From NCBI GenBank assembly GCA_947474705.1, contig CANJJS010000022.1, positions 1 through 61,590 on the forward strand: DNA of 61,590 nucleotides, read 5' to 3'. The notes beneath the pieces are model-generated. The model did no database searches, was not told the DNA's origin, and saw only the letters and a list, made by a program, of their open reading frames with translations. This document shows positions 32,482 through 41,158 of this stretch, piece after piece; positions within the stretch are counted from its first letter, which is position 1, and each line of letters starts with the position of its first letter. The position numbers and the translations under genes are program-made. The DNA is from Acetobacteraceae bacterium (GTDB taxonomy: Bacteria > Pseudomonadota > Alphaproteobacteria > Acetobacterales > Acetobacteraceae).

Positions 32482-33828
32482 ATGGCCGCGCGCACCCGGC
32501 GAGGCGGTGGCGGCAACGGGTTGGATGCCTGGCCCGGTTATGTGGATGCGCTGTCCACGCTGCTGATGGTTCTCATGTTCGTGCTGCTGGTCTTCGTGGT
32601 GGCGCAGGCGTTTGAATCGGTGGTGCTGGCTTCGCGGAACGAGCAGCTTACCGTGACCAACCGGGCGCTGGTCGAGGAAAAGACACGGAACGCGGAGTTG
32701 AACCAGGATCTTTCGGCGGCGGACGCGGCGCGCGGGGTGTTGTTGCGGCGGCTGCGGGATTTGAACGCCCAGACGGCCGCGACGATGGTGGAACGGGACC
32801 GACTGGCGGCGTTATTGAAAGAAGTGGAGATGGCCGCCGCCGCCGCCGCGACGGTGAACCGGACGCTGACGGCGCGGGTCGAGGACCAGACCGCGCGGGC
32901 TGAGGCGGCGGGCAAGGCGAATGCGCGGTTGACCGGCGAGGTGGCGCAGATGCGCGCGGAGGCCGCCGCGGCTGAGGCGCGGATGCGGGAGATGCGCGAG
33001 CAACTGGCGGCGCTCGACCGGACGGTGAAGGCCGATAAGGCGACGATTGACGCGAAATTGTCCGAACTGGCCCGGTTGATGGAGCAGGTGCAGGGGCTGA
33101 CGGCGTTGCGGGACGAGTTGGAGAAGCAGGCCCGCTCGGCGGCGGCGGCGGCGCAGACGGAGGAGCAGAAGCGGCGGGCGGCGGAGTTATTGCTGGCGGA
33201 CGAGAAAAAACTCGCCGACAGCGCGCGGGCGAAGATCGCGATGCTGGCACAGGACGCGGAACAGGCGCGGCGGGCGCTGGCGGTCAGCGAGCAGGCGCGG
33301 ATCGAGGAGCAGGCGCGGGCCAGTGGGCTGACGGAGCAGTTGAATTTGGCGCTGGCGAGCCAGGTCGAGGAACTCCGCAAATACCGGAGCGATTTTTTCG
33401 GGAAGCTGCGGGCGGTGCTCGCGGACAAGCCAGGCGTGACAATCGTGGGCGACCGGTTCGTGTTTCAGAGCGAGGTTCTGTTCGGGGTTGGCAGCGCGGA
33501 ACTCACCACGGCCGGGATTGTGCGCATGGCCGATTTCGCGGCAACCTTCCGGGAGATCGCCGACCAGATTCCGGGCGATGTGGGGTGGATCTTGCGGGTG
33601 GATGGGCACACGGACGTCGTGCCGGTGCGGACGGCGCGGTTCGCCTCGAACTGGGAACTGTCGGCGGCCCGCGCGATCGCGGTCGTCAAATTCCTGACGG
33701 AGCATGGGATCGAGGCGCGGCATTTGGCGGCGACGGGCTTTGGAGAAAATCAGCCGGTGGATAAGGACGATACGGCGGAGGCGCGGGCGCGGAACCGGCG
33801 GATCGAGATCAGGCTGACGGATCGGTAG
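32482..33828 (+). CDS. MotB-like protein: one membrane helix, coiled coil, OmpA domain
   Basis: A 448-residue protein. A single N-terminal helix (about 21-45, YVDALSTLLMVLMFVLLVFV) carries D22, placed like the proton-binding Asp of MotB and ExbD. A long Ala/Glu/Arg-rich coiled coil follows (about 50-300), then an OmpA-like peptidoglycan-binding domain (about 315-448) with VDGHTDVVP and NWELSAARA, and a C-terminal GFGENQPV/RARNRRIEIR. Architecture is like MotB/PomB but with a much longer rod. It follows the MotA-like gene by 7 bases. Confidence 0.85.
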   Translation: MAARTRRGGGGNGLDAWPGYVDALSTLLMVLMFVLLVFVVAQAFESVVLASRNEQLTVTNRALVEEKTRNAELNQDLSAADAARGVLLRRLRDLNAQTAATMVERDRLAALLKEVEMAAAAAATVNRTLTARVEDQTARAEAAGKANARLTGEVAQMRAEAAAAEARMREMREQLAALDRTVKADKATIDAKLSELARLMEQVQGLTALRDELEKQARSAAAAAQTEEQKRRAAELLLADEKKLADSARAKIAMLAQDAEQARRALAVSEQARIEEQARASGLTEQLNLALASQVEELRKYRSDFFGKLRAVLADKPGVTIVGDRFVFQSEVLFGVGSAELTTAGIVRMADFAATFREIADQIPGDVGWILRVDGHTDVVPVRTARFASNWELSAARAIAVVKFLTEHGIEARHLAATGFGENQPVDKDDTAEARARNRRIEIRLTDR

Positions 33829-33840
33829 GGGGGCAGCGGT

Positions 33841-34734
33841 CTACTCCGCCGCCATCGCCCCCTGGTCCACCGTTGGCGCGGTTCCGGCGACCGTCGTCCG
33901 CCGCATGTCACGAACCAGCGTCGAATCGTAGCGCCGCGCACGGTGCATCGTCGAACGATTGTCCCACATCACCAGATCGTATTTTTTCCATTTGTGCGAA
34001 TAGACAAAATGATCCTGAGTCGCGTGCTCCGTCAGATCGCGGATGAACGCTCGCCCCTCCGGCACCGGCCAGCCCATGATTTTGCCAATATGCGACGCCA
34101 GATAGATCGATTTTCGTCCGGTGACCGGGTGCGTCCGCGTGAGGACCTGCCGCACCGGCGCCATGGTCGCGCGCTCGGCGTCCGACAGATCGTCGAAGCC
34201 CAAAGCCTCGCGCGAGTAAATCAGCGAATGCTCGCAGACGAGATCGGCGATTTCGGCCTTCGTTTCGTCGTCCAGGGCGTCGTAGGCGGCGCGCATGTCG
34301 GCGAATTCGGTTTCGCCGCCCTCTTCCACCACGACACGGCCGGACAGCAACGAGTAGGTCGCGGGCACCGGTTTGAACGAGCTGTCCGAATGCCACAACA
34401 TATTGCCAAGGCCGTACAGGCGCCGGCGATTGTCGCGGGCCAGCACGGTGTTGTCCTTGTCGAGGTTGGACACGTCGGCGAAGGCCGGATGCAGCCGCTG
34501 TTCGCCGGGTTTGGAAATGCCGGTGCCCTTGGTTTCCTCCAAATCGCCGAAGCAGCGGGAGAAGGCCAGTTGCTGGTCGTCGGTTATGTTTTGATCGCGG
34601 AACACCAGGACCGCGTGCTCCGCGATCGCGGCCTCAATCCCCGCGATCTCCTCGCGCGTCGTGGGACGCGCGAGGTCGATGCCGCCGATTTCCGCCACGA
34701 ACAGATCGTGCAGCGGACGAACCGTCAGAGCCAC
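33841..34734 (-). CDS. TauD/TfdA-family Fe(II)/2-oxoglutarate dioxygenase, copy A
   Basis: A 297-residue TauD/TfdA dioxygenase. The HxD facial-triad part is H115 and D117 (LWHSDSSF). The distal His is in WDNRSTMHRARRYD, and the 2-oxoglutarate Arg lies after it. IGWPVPEGRAF... and AFADMRAAYDAL type phrases match the family. These enzymes cleave taurine, sulfonates, phenoxy acids or similar. It starts at GTG 34734 with GGAG 8 bases upstream, overlapping the end region of copy B (4 bases after its stop). It is the last of three tandem paralogs on the minus strand. Confidence 0.88.
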   Translation of the reverse strand: MALTVRPLHDLFVAEIGGIDLARPTTREEIAGIEAAIAEHAVLVFRDQNITDDQQLAFSRCFGDLEETKGTGISKPGEQRLHPAFADVSNLDKDNTVLARDNRRRLYGLGNMLWHSDSSFKPVPATYSLLSGRVVVEEGGETEFADMRAAYDALDDETKAEIADLVCEHSLIYSREALGFDDLSDAERATMAPVRQVLTRTHPVTGRKSIYLASHIGKIMGWPVPEGRAFIRDLTEHATQDHFVYSHKWKKYDLVMWDNRSTMHRARRYDSTLVRDMRRTTVAGTAPTVDQGAMAAE

Positions 34735-34738
34735 GTAC

Positions 34739-35653
34739 TTACTCCGCGGCCATCGCGGGGAGTTTCATTTCGAGCCCGACGCCCTTCAGCGAGGTCCGGC
34801 GCAGATCGCGCGTTTCCTTCAGATCGTCGAAGCGGGTGGCGCGGTGCATGACGGTGCGGTTGTCCCACATGACCATGTCGCTGACTTTCCACTTATGGCT
34901 GTAGACGAACTGGGGCTGCGTCGCGTGCTCCGTCAGATCGCGCAGGAAGGCGCGGGCTTCCGGCACCGGCCAGCCGACAATGCCGCCGATATGCGACGAC
35001 AGATACAGCGACTTCCGGCCGGTCTTCGGATGCGTGAGAACCAGCTTGTGCGGCACTGGCTTCAGATGTTCCTCGAAGCCCGGACGATATTCGCCGAAAC
35101 CGATTTGTTCGCGCGAGAAAACGATCGAATGTTCGCAGACCAGATCCTCGATGTCTTTCTTTTCCGAGGGGCTGAGCGCGTCGTAGGCGGCGCGCATGTC
35201 AGCGAACTGCGTGTCGGCCCCCTTGCTGGGAACGATCCGAGAATGCAACAGCGTATAGCCCGCGCCGATCGCCCGGAACGACGCATCCGAGTGCCAGAGG
35301 CGGTTCGCCAGCGCGTACATCCGGCGCTTGTCGTCGCGCGCCCGCAGGCGGGACGTGTCGGCGCCATTGAAATTCGAGATATCGCCGAGTTCCAGTTGCT
35401 GGAAGCGCCGGTCCTCCGGCTTTGCCATTTGGCCCGCCAGGGTGATTTCCAGCTCGCCGAAATTCGCGGTGAAAGCGACCTGCTCCTCGTCCGTCAATGG
35501 CTGATCGGGGAAGGTCAGGACCGCGTACCGGTCCATGCCCTGCTCGATGGCATCGACAATATCCTGAGTGAGAGGCTTCGAAATATCGATACCCGTGATC
35601 TCGCCGACGAACCCGTTCTTGACGTCGCGGATGTTGAACCCATTTCCGGCCAT
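34739..35653 (-). CDS. TauD/TfdA-family Fe(II)/2-oxoglutarate dioxygenase, copy B
   Basis: A 304-residue paralog with the same motifs: RLWHSDASF for the HxD pair and MWDNRTVMHRATRFDDL for the distal His. Both end with a similar MAAE tail (LPAMAAE here, GAMAAE in copy A), supporting recent shared ancestry of A and B. GGAGG lies 7 bases before the ATG. It is the middle gene of the array, 19 bases after copy C. No substrate can be assigned from sequence. Confidence 0.88.
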   Translation of the reverse strand: MAGNGFNIRDVKNGFVGEITGIDISKPLTQDIVDAIEQGMDRYAVLTFPDQPLTDEEQVAFTANFGELEITLAGQMAKPEDRRFQQLELGDISNFNGADTSRLRARDDKRRMYALANRLWHSDASFRAIGAGYTLLHSRIVPSKGADTQFADMRAAYDALSPSEKKDIEDLVCEHSIVFSREQIGFGEYRPGFEEHLKPVPHKLVLTHPKTGRKSLYLSSHIGGIVGWPVPEARAFLRDLTEHATQPQFVYSHKWKVSDMVMWDNRTVMHRATRFDDLKETRDLRRTSLKGVGLEMKLPAMAAE

Positions 35654-35672
35654 GGTTAGTCCTCCTGCTTGC

Positions 35673-36578
35673 TTAAGCTGCTTCCTGAACCTGAGCGACC
35701 GTTACGGCGTCGCCTCGTATCGTTGTCCGCCGCAAATCCCTGACGTCGGACAAATCGTTGTAACGGCGGGCCCGATGCATCGTGGTGCGATTGTCCCACA
35801 TCACCAGGTCGCCCGGTTTCCAGACATGCGCGAACACGAATTGCCGCTGCACCGCGTGCTCCGTCAGATCGCGGATCAACATCCGCGCCTCCGGCACCGG
35901 CCAGCCCACGATACCGCCGATATGCGCCGACAAATACAGGGTTTTGCGGCCCGTGCGCGGATCGAACCGCACCAGACGATGCCGCACGGGCTTCAACAGA
36001 AGCTGGTTTTCCGCGCCGTAATCGGTTTTATAAAACCCGATCTGCTCCCGCGAAAACGCGTTGGAGTGTTCGGTGATCAGGTCTTCGACCTCCGCCTTCG
36101 TCTCCGCGTCCAGCGAGTCATACGCGGCGCGCATGTCGGCGAATTCGGTGTTGCCGCCGGTGCCGGGCACGACGCGGGCGGACAGCAGGGAATATTTCGC
36201 GGGGATCGCGCGGAACGACGCGTCCGAATGCCAGAGGCGATTGCCCAGACCGGTGAGGCGCATACGGTCGGAGGCGGCGCGGAGCCTGCCTTCCTCATCC
36301 AGATTGGAGATGTCCGCCATTTCCATCTGGGGCAGCCGCCGGTCGCGGGTCCGGTTCATTTCCGCGCCCGACGACACCTCCAACTCGCCGAAATTCCGGC
36401 TGAACGCCATCTGCGTTTCGTCGGTGAAGTGCTGATCGTGGAAGACCAGAACACCGTACTTGTCCATCCCGTCGTCGATCGCCCGCGCCTGCTCCGGGGT
36501 CAAAGGGCGGGTCAGGTCGATGTCGGACACCTCGCCGGCGAAGCCGGCGGGCGTAAGGGGGCGGAAGGACATGGGCAT
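35673..36578 (-). CDS. TauD/TfdA-family Fe(II)/2-oxoglutarate dioxygenase, copy C
   Basis: A 301-residue paralog. The HxD pair is in NRLWHSDASFRAI, and the distal His is in MWDNRTTMHRARRYNDL. The N terminus begins MPMSFRPLTPAGFAGEV, as in relatives. ATG 36578 was chosen; a second ATG at 36572 and an upstream ATG at 36623 are possible. It is first in transcription order of the three dioxygenases. The upstream gene on the same strand (an exported protein) ends 41 bases before it. Confidence 0.85.
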   Translation of the reverse strand: MPMSFRPLTPAGFAGEVSDIDLTRPLTPEQARAIDDGMDKYGVLVFHDQHFTDETQMAFSRNFGELEVSSGAEMNRTRDRRLPQMEMADISNLDEEGRLRAASDRMRLTGLGNRLWHSDASFRAIPAKYSLLSARVVPGTGGNTEFADMRAAYDSLDAETKAEVEDLITEHSNAFSREQIGFYKTDYGAENQLLLKPVRHRLVRFDPRTGRKTLYLSAHIGGIVGWPVPEARMLIRDLTEHAVQRQFVFAHVWKPGDLVMWDNRTTMHRARRYNDLSDVRDLRRTTIRGDAVTVAQVQEAA

Positions 36579-36619
36579 ACAGGCGGTCTCCGGCGCGATC
36601 CTACCGGCGAGTATAACGC

Positions 36620-37303
36620 TCAACCGTGCCGTTTTGCCAATACGCGTTGGCGGGCCACCAGCAATCCGCCGAGAGCGGCGGCGAGAATGGGCAGACCTGG
36701 CGGCGCGGGAATGCCCACGGTGCCGGACAATGTCAGGTGGCCCCAGGCCTGGGTTGTCTCGAATTCGTCGCCATTGTCGAAGCCGAAGGGGTCGCCGCCT
36801 TGCAGGACGAAATTGTCCGTGGTCAGGCCGTGCGGATCGACGCGGAAGACGCCGGAGTGAATGTCGAGATCGGCGGCGGCGACCTTGACGGGCGCGCTCT
36901 CGCCGTTCGCGTCGACGATGCCTTCGAGGTAGACGATGGCGCCGGGACGGAAAAAGAACGCCGGTCCGTTGAAGCCGCCCATGTCGCTGAAATCGTGCGG
37001 CATGGCGATGGAGACCGAGCCGCCCGAGGGGATGAAGCCGGAGGGGAGATCGAAGCCCTGGTCGCCGGCGAAGGGGGAGACCGCGATGACCCGGATAATG
37101 CCGCGATAGTCGCTGGGGCCCGCGTTGGCGATCAGCAGATAGCCCGTGTCGGCGCCGGCCTCGGCGTTATCGATACGATTGGGGAATGGGTTGCTGGTCG
37201 CGTAGGCCGTGGTCAGGTCGAAGCGGTATTCGACGGCGGCCGTGGCCTGACGAGAGGCCAGGCCCAGAAGTCCGATCGAGATGGCCAATGCCCAATGTTT
37301 CAT
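36620..37303 (-). CDS. Exported protein with PEP-CTERM-like C-terminal anchor
   Basis: A 227-residue secreted protein of unknown function. A signal peptide covers about 1-22 (MKHWALAISIGLLGLASRQA). The C terminus has the three-part sorting pattern: a short Pro motif (IPAPPG), a hydrophobic helix (LPILAAALGGLLVA) and a basic end (RQRVLAKRHG). This is like PEP-CTERM but with PAPPG in place of the usual PEPA. The body is beta-rich with no known domain. A canonical PEP-CTERM protein occurs at 45.9 kb, which supports an exosortase system in this organism. Confidence 0.6.
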   Translation of the reverse strand: MKHWALAISIGLLGLASRQATAAVEYRFDLTTAYATSNPFPNRIDNAEAGADTGYLLIANAGPSDYRGIIRVIAVSPFAGDQGFDLPSGFIPSGGSVSIAMPHDFSDMGGFNGPAFFFRPGAIVYLEGIVDANGESAPVKVAAADLDIHSGVFRVDPHGLTTDNFVLQGGDPFGFDNGDEFETTQAWGHLTLSGTVGIPAPPGLPILAAALGGLLVARQRVLAKRHG

Positions 37304-37370
37304 GCGGCGTCACCGGTAGCACGGGGCCACCGGCGAATGTCGTGAAATACCCGTCAAATAAGGTTAACGC

Positions 37371-38306
37371 CTATTCGCTTTCGGCCTGGGTTTTCTTGTG
37401 CGCCAGCAGCGCCATCAGGCGGCGGTCGCGCCATTCCTGGCGCACGGGGACCATGTTCAGGGGCAGATCGTCGCGGCGCGACTGGTGCAGGCGGCCGACC
37501 AAGGTCTCGTCCCAGTCCAGCGGTTTCGCCTGTTCCTGCATTTTCGCGTAGAGCGGGCCGTAGCGGTCGCAGTAGTCTTTCAGTCCGCCCGGCGCGTTCA
37601 GGTCGATGGTTTCCAGCGGCCCCATGAAGCTCCATCGCAAGCCCAACCCGTGTTTCACCAGGGCGTCGAGGTCGGCGGGGGAGATGACGTCGTCGGCGAG
37701 CAGGCGGAAGGCCTCGGCGAGGAGGGCGCCTTGCAGGCGGTTCAGCGCGAAGCCGTCCATTTCCTTTTTGACGGTGGCCGGCACCTGGCCCGCCTGTTCC
37801 ATCAGGGCGCGGGTGCGCTCCACCACGGCCGGGTCGGTCCAGGGCGCCGGGCAAAGTTCGACCAGGGGCACGAGGTAAGGCGGGTTCACGGGGTGCGCGA
37901 CCAGGCAGCGGTTCCGGTGTTTCAGGTTTTCCGTGAAGGCGCTGGCGGGAATGCCACTGGTCGAGCTGGCGAGCACGACATCCGGGGCGGCGGCGCGATC
38001 CAGTTCGGCGTAGAGCGCCTGTTTGACCGGCGCTTGCTCGGGGCCGTTTTCCTGAACGTGAACGACGTCCTTCACTGTCTCCCACATCGATTGGAACGGG
38101 GCGATGCGGGCGAGGACGGCGGCGGGTTCGTCGGCGATGAGGCCGGCCTGGTGGAGTTCCGGCAGGCGCTCGGCGATGAAGGTCATGGCGGCGGCGGTCT
38201 GGTGGGGGAAGTGGTCCCAGAGATTCACCTGGAATCCCGCGCGGGCGAAGACGATCGCCCAGGAACGGCCGATCAGGCCGGCGCCGATGACGGCGATTTT
38301 GGTCAT
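37371..38306 (-). CDS. 3-hydroxyacyl-CoA dehydrogenase family protein
   Basis: A 311-residue NAD-dependent dehydrogenase. The N-terminal Rossmann motif is GAGLIG (8-13), and the second domain includes FALNRLQGALLAEAFRLLAD. The SSTSGIPASAF and HPVNPPYLVPLVEL segments are typical of short 3-hydroxyacyl-CoA dehydrogenase-like enzymes such as L-gulonate 3-dehydrogenase and carnitine 3-dehydrogenase. Length fits those better than fatty-acid FadB modules. CAGGAGA precedes the ATG. It diverges from the D-2-hydroxyacid dehydrogenase gene. The substrate is unknown. Confidence 0.85.
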   Translation of the reverse strand: MTKIAVIGAGLIGRSWAIVFARAGFQVNLWDHFPHQTAAAMTFIAERLPELHQAGLIADEPAAVLARIAPFQSMWETVKDVVHVQENGPEQAPVKQALYAELDRAAAPDVVLASSTSGIPASAFTENLKHRNRCLVAHPVNPPYLVPLVELCPAPWTDPAVVERTRALMEQAGQVPATVKKEMDGFALNRLQGALLAEAFRLLADDVISPADLDALVKHGLGLRWSFMGPLETIDLNAPGGLKDYCDRYGPLYAKMQEQAKPLDWDETLVGRLHQSRRDDLPLNMVPVRQEWRDRRLMALLAHKKTQAESE

Positions 38307-38454
38307 GTGGGGGTCTCCTGATTCGGGGCGCCGATCATAGGCGGGGGGTGGGGCATGGGGAAGCGTTGAGGCGTTGGGGTGCTGCCCCGGACCCGGCCCC
38401 TTGCCACCACCTGCCGCCCGCGCCACGTTTGGGTGGGAACATCAGGAGGGACGC

Positions 38455-39453
38455 ATGAGCGGGAACAAAGCGAAAGTCGCGGTTTTGGACGATTGGCAGG
38501 GCGTCGCGTACCAGAGCGCCGATTGGTTCGAACTGGAATCTCGTGCCGATGTGACGATTTTTTCCGAAGCGTTTCGGGATGAAGACGACGCGGCGGCGCG
38601 GCTCGCCGGTTACGACATCGTGTTGTCGATGCGGGAGCGGACGCCGTTGCCGGGATCGTTGATCGACCGGCTGCCGAAGCTGCGGATGTTGGGGATGACG
38701 GGCGCGCGGAATGCCTCGCTGGACACGCCGGCGTGTACGGCGCGCGGGATTGTCGTGTGCAACACGCGTGGCGGCGGTTACGCGGATTCGGCGACGGCGG
38801 AGTTGGCGCTGGGATTGTTGATCGCGGCGGCCCGTGGGATTCCGCAGGGCGATCTGAACATGCGCCGGGGCCGGTTCCAGATGGGCGTGCCGGTGGGCCT
38901 GGGGCTCGCGGGCAAGACGATCGGGATCGTGGGGCTGGGGCGTCTGGGCGGTTACATGGCGCAATATTGTCTCGCATTGCGCATGAACGTGATCGCCTGG
39001 AGCCAAAACCTGACCGAGGAACGCTGCAAGGAAGTCGGCGTGACGCTGGTCTCGAAGGACGATCTGATGCGGCAGTCCGACGCGATTTCGGTGCATATGG
39101 TGCTGTCTCCGCGCAGCCGGGGGCTGATCGGAGAGGACGATATTTCCAAAATGAAGCAGGGCGCGATCCTGATCAATACGTCGCGCGGGCCGTTGATCGA
39201 CGAGGAAGCGATGCTGATGGCGTTGCATGCCGGCCGGATCACGGCAGCGCTGGATGTGTACGACAAAGAGCCTCTGCCGGAAGATCATCCGTTCCGGCGG
39301 CTGCCGAACACGATCCTGATGCCGCACATGGGCTACGGCGTGAAGGAGACGTGGGACCAGTTCTATCCGCAGATGATCGAAAACGCGCTGGCGTTTCTGG
39401 ATGGGACGCCGGTGCGGGTGACCAATCCCGAGGTGCTCGGCGCCAAAGCCTGA
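38455..39453 (+). CDS. D-2-hydroxyacid dehydrogenase family protein
   Basis: A 332-residue NAD-dependent D-2-hydroxyacid dehydrogenase. The NAD motif is GLGRLG (160-165). The catalytic set is R244 (NTSRGPLIDE), E272 (DVYDKEPLP) and H291 (LMPHMGYG). The VLDDWQGVAYQSADW N terminus is typical of the D-3-phosphoglycerate dehydrogenase-like subgroup with unknown substrate. AGGAGGG lies before the ATG. A hairpin follows its stop. Its partner on the opposite strand, a 3-hydroxyacyl-CoA dehydrogenase-like enzyme, might act in the same catabolic route. Confidence 0.9.
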   Translation: MSGNKAKVAVLDDWQGVAYQSADWFELESRADVTIFSEAFRDEDDAAARLAGYDIVLSMRERTPLPGSLIDRLPKLRMLGMTGARNASLDTPACTARGIVVCNTRGGGYADSATAELALGLLIAAARGIPQGDLNMRRGRFQMGVPVGLGLAGKTIGIVGLGRLGGYMAQYCLALRMNVIAWSQNLTEERCKEVGVTLVSKDDLMRQSDAISVHMVLSPRSRGLIGEDDISKMKQGAILINTSRGPLIDEEAMLMALHAGRITAALDVYDKEPLPEDHPFRRLPNTILMPHMGYGVKETWDQFYPQMIENALAFLDGTPVRVTNPEVLGAKA

Positions 39454-39460
39454 TCGCGCG

Positions 39461-39492
39461 ATCCCCGGTGCCGGCGCTCCGGAACCGGGGAT
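39461..39492. terminator. Bidirectional hairpin between converging genes
   Basis: ATCCCCGGT (39461-39469) and ACCGGGGAT (39484-39492) form a perfect 9-bp inverted repeat with further pairing inside the loop. It lies just after the dehydrogenase stop, between converging genes. No long T run follows. A shared terminator is likely. Confidence 0.6.
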
Positions 39493-39505
39493 TTCGACGT
39501 TTGTG

Positions 39506-39973
39506 TCAGGATTTCGGGCGGAGGTAGTGAAGCTCGTCGCCGCTCCAGCCCACGCCATTCGGGACGGTGTAAAACAACTCGGCGATCATGGCCTTGAACT
39601 TCCAGACGCCGTCGATCCGGACATAGACATCGTCGTAGCGGCCGGCGACGACATAGCTGACCCCGAACCGCCCGTAGCGTGCCTCGAGGTAAGATGTGCC
39701 GGTGCCGGTATCGCCGTCCACATGCACGTCGTGGCCGTGGACGAATTGCTTGATGAAGAAGCGATCGCGCTCGCCCATGGCGCGGAAACCGCGATCGATG
39801 GCATCGATGCCCTCGTAGCGCGCCAGGTACCCGAGTTCCACGACCGCGTCGTCCGTGAACAAAGCGCGGCAATTTTCATAACGGCTTTCGTTCAGGCTGG
39901 CGTGGTACTGGCAGCGGAGGTGGCGGATTTCCTCGATGTCTTCGAGGCGGCGGATGCGTTCTTCCAGGGTCAT
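39506..39973 (-). CDS. NTF2/SnoaL-like protein
   Basis: A 155-residue protein with the NTF2/SnoaL-like cone fold: MTLEERIRRLEDIEEIRHLR at the N terminus, then LFTDDAVVELGYLARYEGID, and the C-terminal beta strands RYDDVYVRIDGVWKFKAMIA. Members include small ring-opening enzymes, dehydratases and ligand-binding proteins. His133-type active residues cannot be assigned with confidence. The start at ATG 39973 matches relatives; no strong Shine-Dalgarno is seen. Upstream sequence up to 40126 shows no gene. Confidence 0.78.
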   Translation of the reverse strand: MTLEERIRRLEDIEEIRHLRCQYHASLNESRYENCRALFTDDAVVELGYLARYEGIDAIDRGFRAMGERDRFFIKQFVHGHDVHVDGDTGTGTSYLEARYGRFGVSYVVAGRYDDVYVRIDGVWKFKAMIAELFYTVPNGVGWSGDELHYLRPKS

Positions 39974-40126
39974 GTGCGACGTTTCCCGTGTTTGGCTGCC
40001 CGCCATCGGCGGGCTGTCCCGGGTTTGTCCCGGGACTCTCGGGCGGCATTGTGCGGGAAACGGGGGGCTGGGCAAGCCCGTGAGACAAGTAAAATCCCTG
40101 TCGCGACGAAACACCCTCGAACGGGC

Positions 40127-40624
40127 TTACCGTCGTCTGCCGCCGCCATAATTATAACGGGTGCCGCCGCCGAAATTGATTTTTACGCCACCGTATACAT
40201 TTGCCGGCGCCGGTGCATATGCCGCCGCGGCCTGACGATATTTCGCGGCCTCCCGGTTGACACATGCCAAGTAATATCCGTTAAACGCGCTCGTTTTTTC
40301 GTCGTCCGTCAACGGTCGAAGGTTCCGTTGCGTATCCATCGACGATTCCGCGAGCGCAAGTCCAAGCTTCACTCCCAGTCCGGGAGAGTCGAGGAGCCAC
40401 CACCCGCCGAGCCCAAACAACACAGCGTATGTCAACCGATTATCCTCTGGCGGCGCACTGATCGCCCGCAGGCGAGCTTCGGTCACCTGATACGTATTCG
40501 CCTGAGCCTCGGATTGACACTGGAAAGAAATTTGTTGTTGTATCGCACCGTAATCCGGTCCGGCGACACACCCTCCAAGACTTACGCCAAGTCCGAGAAC
40601 CGCGCCAATCTGTAGATTTTTCAT
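40127..40624 (-). CDS. Small lipoprotein of unknown function
   Basis: A 165-residue predicted lipoprotein. The lipobox LGGC is at residues 16-19 (Cys19). The body has one weakly hydrophobic segment (TYAVLFGLGGWWLLD near 85-99), an Ala-rich region (AAAAYAPAPANV) and a Gly/Tyr/Arg tail (GGGTRYNYGGGRRR). No family is recognised. It would be anchored to the outer membrane after signal peptidase II cleavage. It lies alone, with an AT-rich upstream region (40725-40760). GGAGAGACGC precedes the ATG. Confidence 0.65.
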   Translation of the reverse strand: MKNLQIGAVLGLGVSLGGCVAGPDYGAIQQQISFQCQSEAQANTYQVTEARLRAISAPPEDNRLTYAVLFGLGGWWLLDSPGLGVKLGLALAESSMDTQRNLRPLTDDEKTSAFNGYYLACVNREAAKYRQAAAAYAPAPANVYGGVKINFGGGTRYNYGGGRRR

Positions 40625-41158
40625 TCTTGCGTCTCTCCCCGAGTCCACGGTGCGCGTGAAGTTCAGACGCGTCACGCGACGGAGCGCACGGCCACGCGTT
40701 ACGAAACTCGCTTCACCGCTCAATTTTTATTGCAAAAAAAACGAATCAAGTGTTAAGGTTCGACGATTGCCGCGGTTCCGCTCCTAACGGCTCGGGGTGG
40801 GCGATCGCGCGGCGGAGGGGCGTCGTTCGCTTCAACAACGTTCGCGGCGCGAGGGAGCGCCCTCGCCGATGGCCGCGATGACGATAGGCTCGATATGGTG
40901 CGAGCTGGGCCGGACCGTTATGGTGCCCGCCCTATGCGTCGATGAAACGCGAGCAGGGCGCCATTCCAAAGCCTGTTTTACCAGCCGGCGTAAACAGCGA
41001 CCGTGACGGCGTTCGCGCTGCCCCGTCGTCATGGCCGCCGAAGAGCGGCCATGACGCCTTCAAGGCGTCGAGTTCGTTGAAGTCGTGGATCGTCCGCCTT
41101 CGCGGACGATGACGAGTTGGGGTCGTTCGCGGAGAGTCAACAGTAGCGCCGGTTATGA
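40625..41158. other. 534-base intergenic region with AT-rich block and hairpin cluster
   Basis: The left part contains an AT-rich block (about 40720-40760, ending AAAAAAAACGAATC) that probably holds the lipoprotein promoter. I see no supported gene. The short plus-strand frames there lack ribosome binding sites. The right part (41028-41110) carries three successive hairpins, listed separately, just downstream of fbiC. Confidence 0.5.
41028..41110. repeat. Cluster of three adjacent palindromes (REP-like)
   Basis: Three inverted repeats follow each other: GTCATGGCC/GGCCATGAC (41028-41036, 41047-41055), GACGCC/GGCGTC (41053-41058, 41064-41069) and ATCGTCCG/CGGACGAT (41089-41096, 41103-41110). 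GTCATGGCC-type palindromes resemble intergenic repeats seen in many alphaproteobacteria. They lie about 50 bases past the fbiC stop on the minus strand and may terminate or stabilise its transcript. Confidence 0.6.

Noticed and set aside
30502-33828. Possible Zorya anti-phage system
   Set aside because: Only the motor-like ZorA/ZorB parts have counterparts. No helicase or nuclease (ZorC, ZorD, ZorE) is adjacent, and the neighbourhood is housekeeping.
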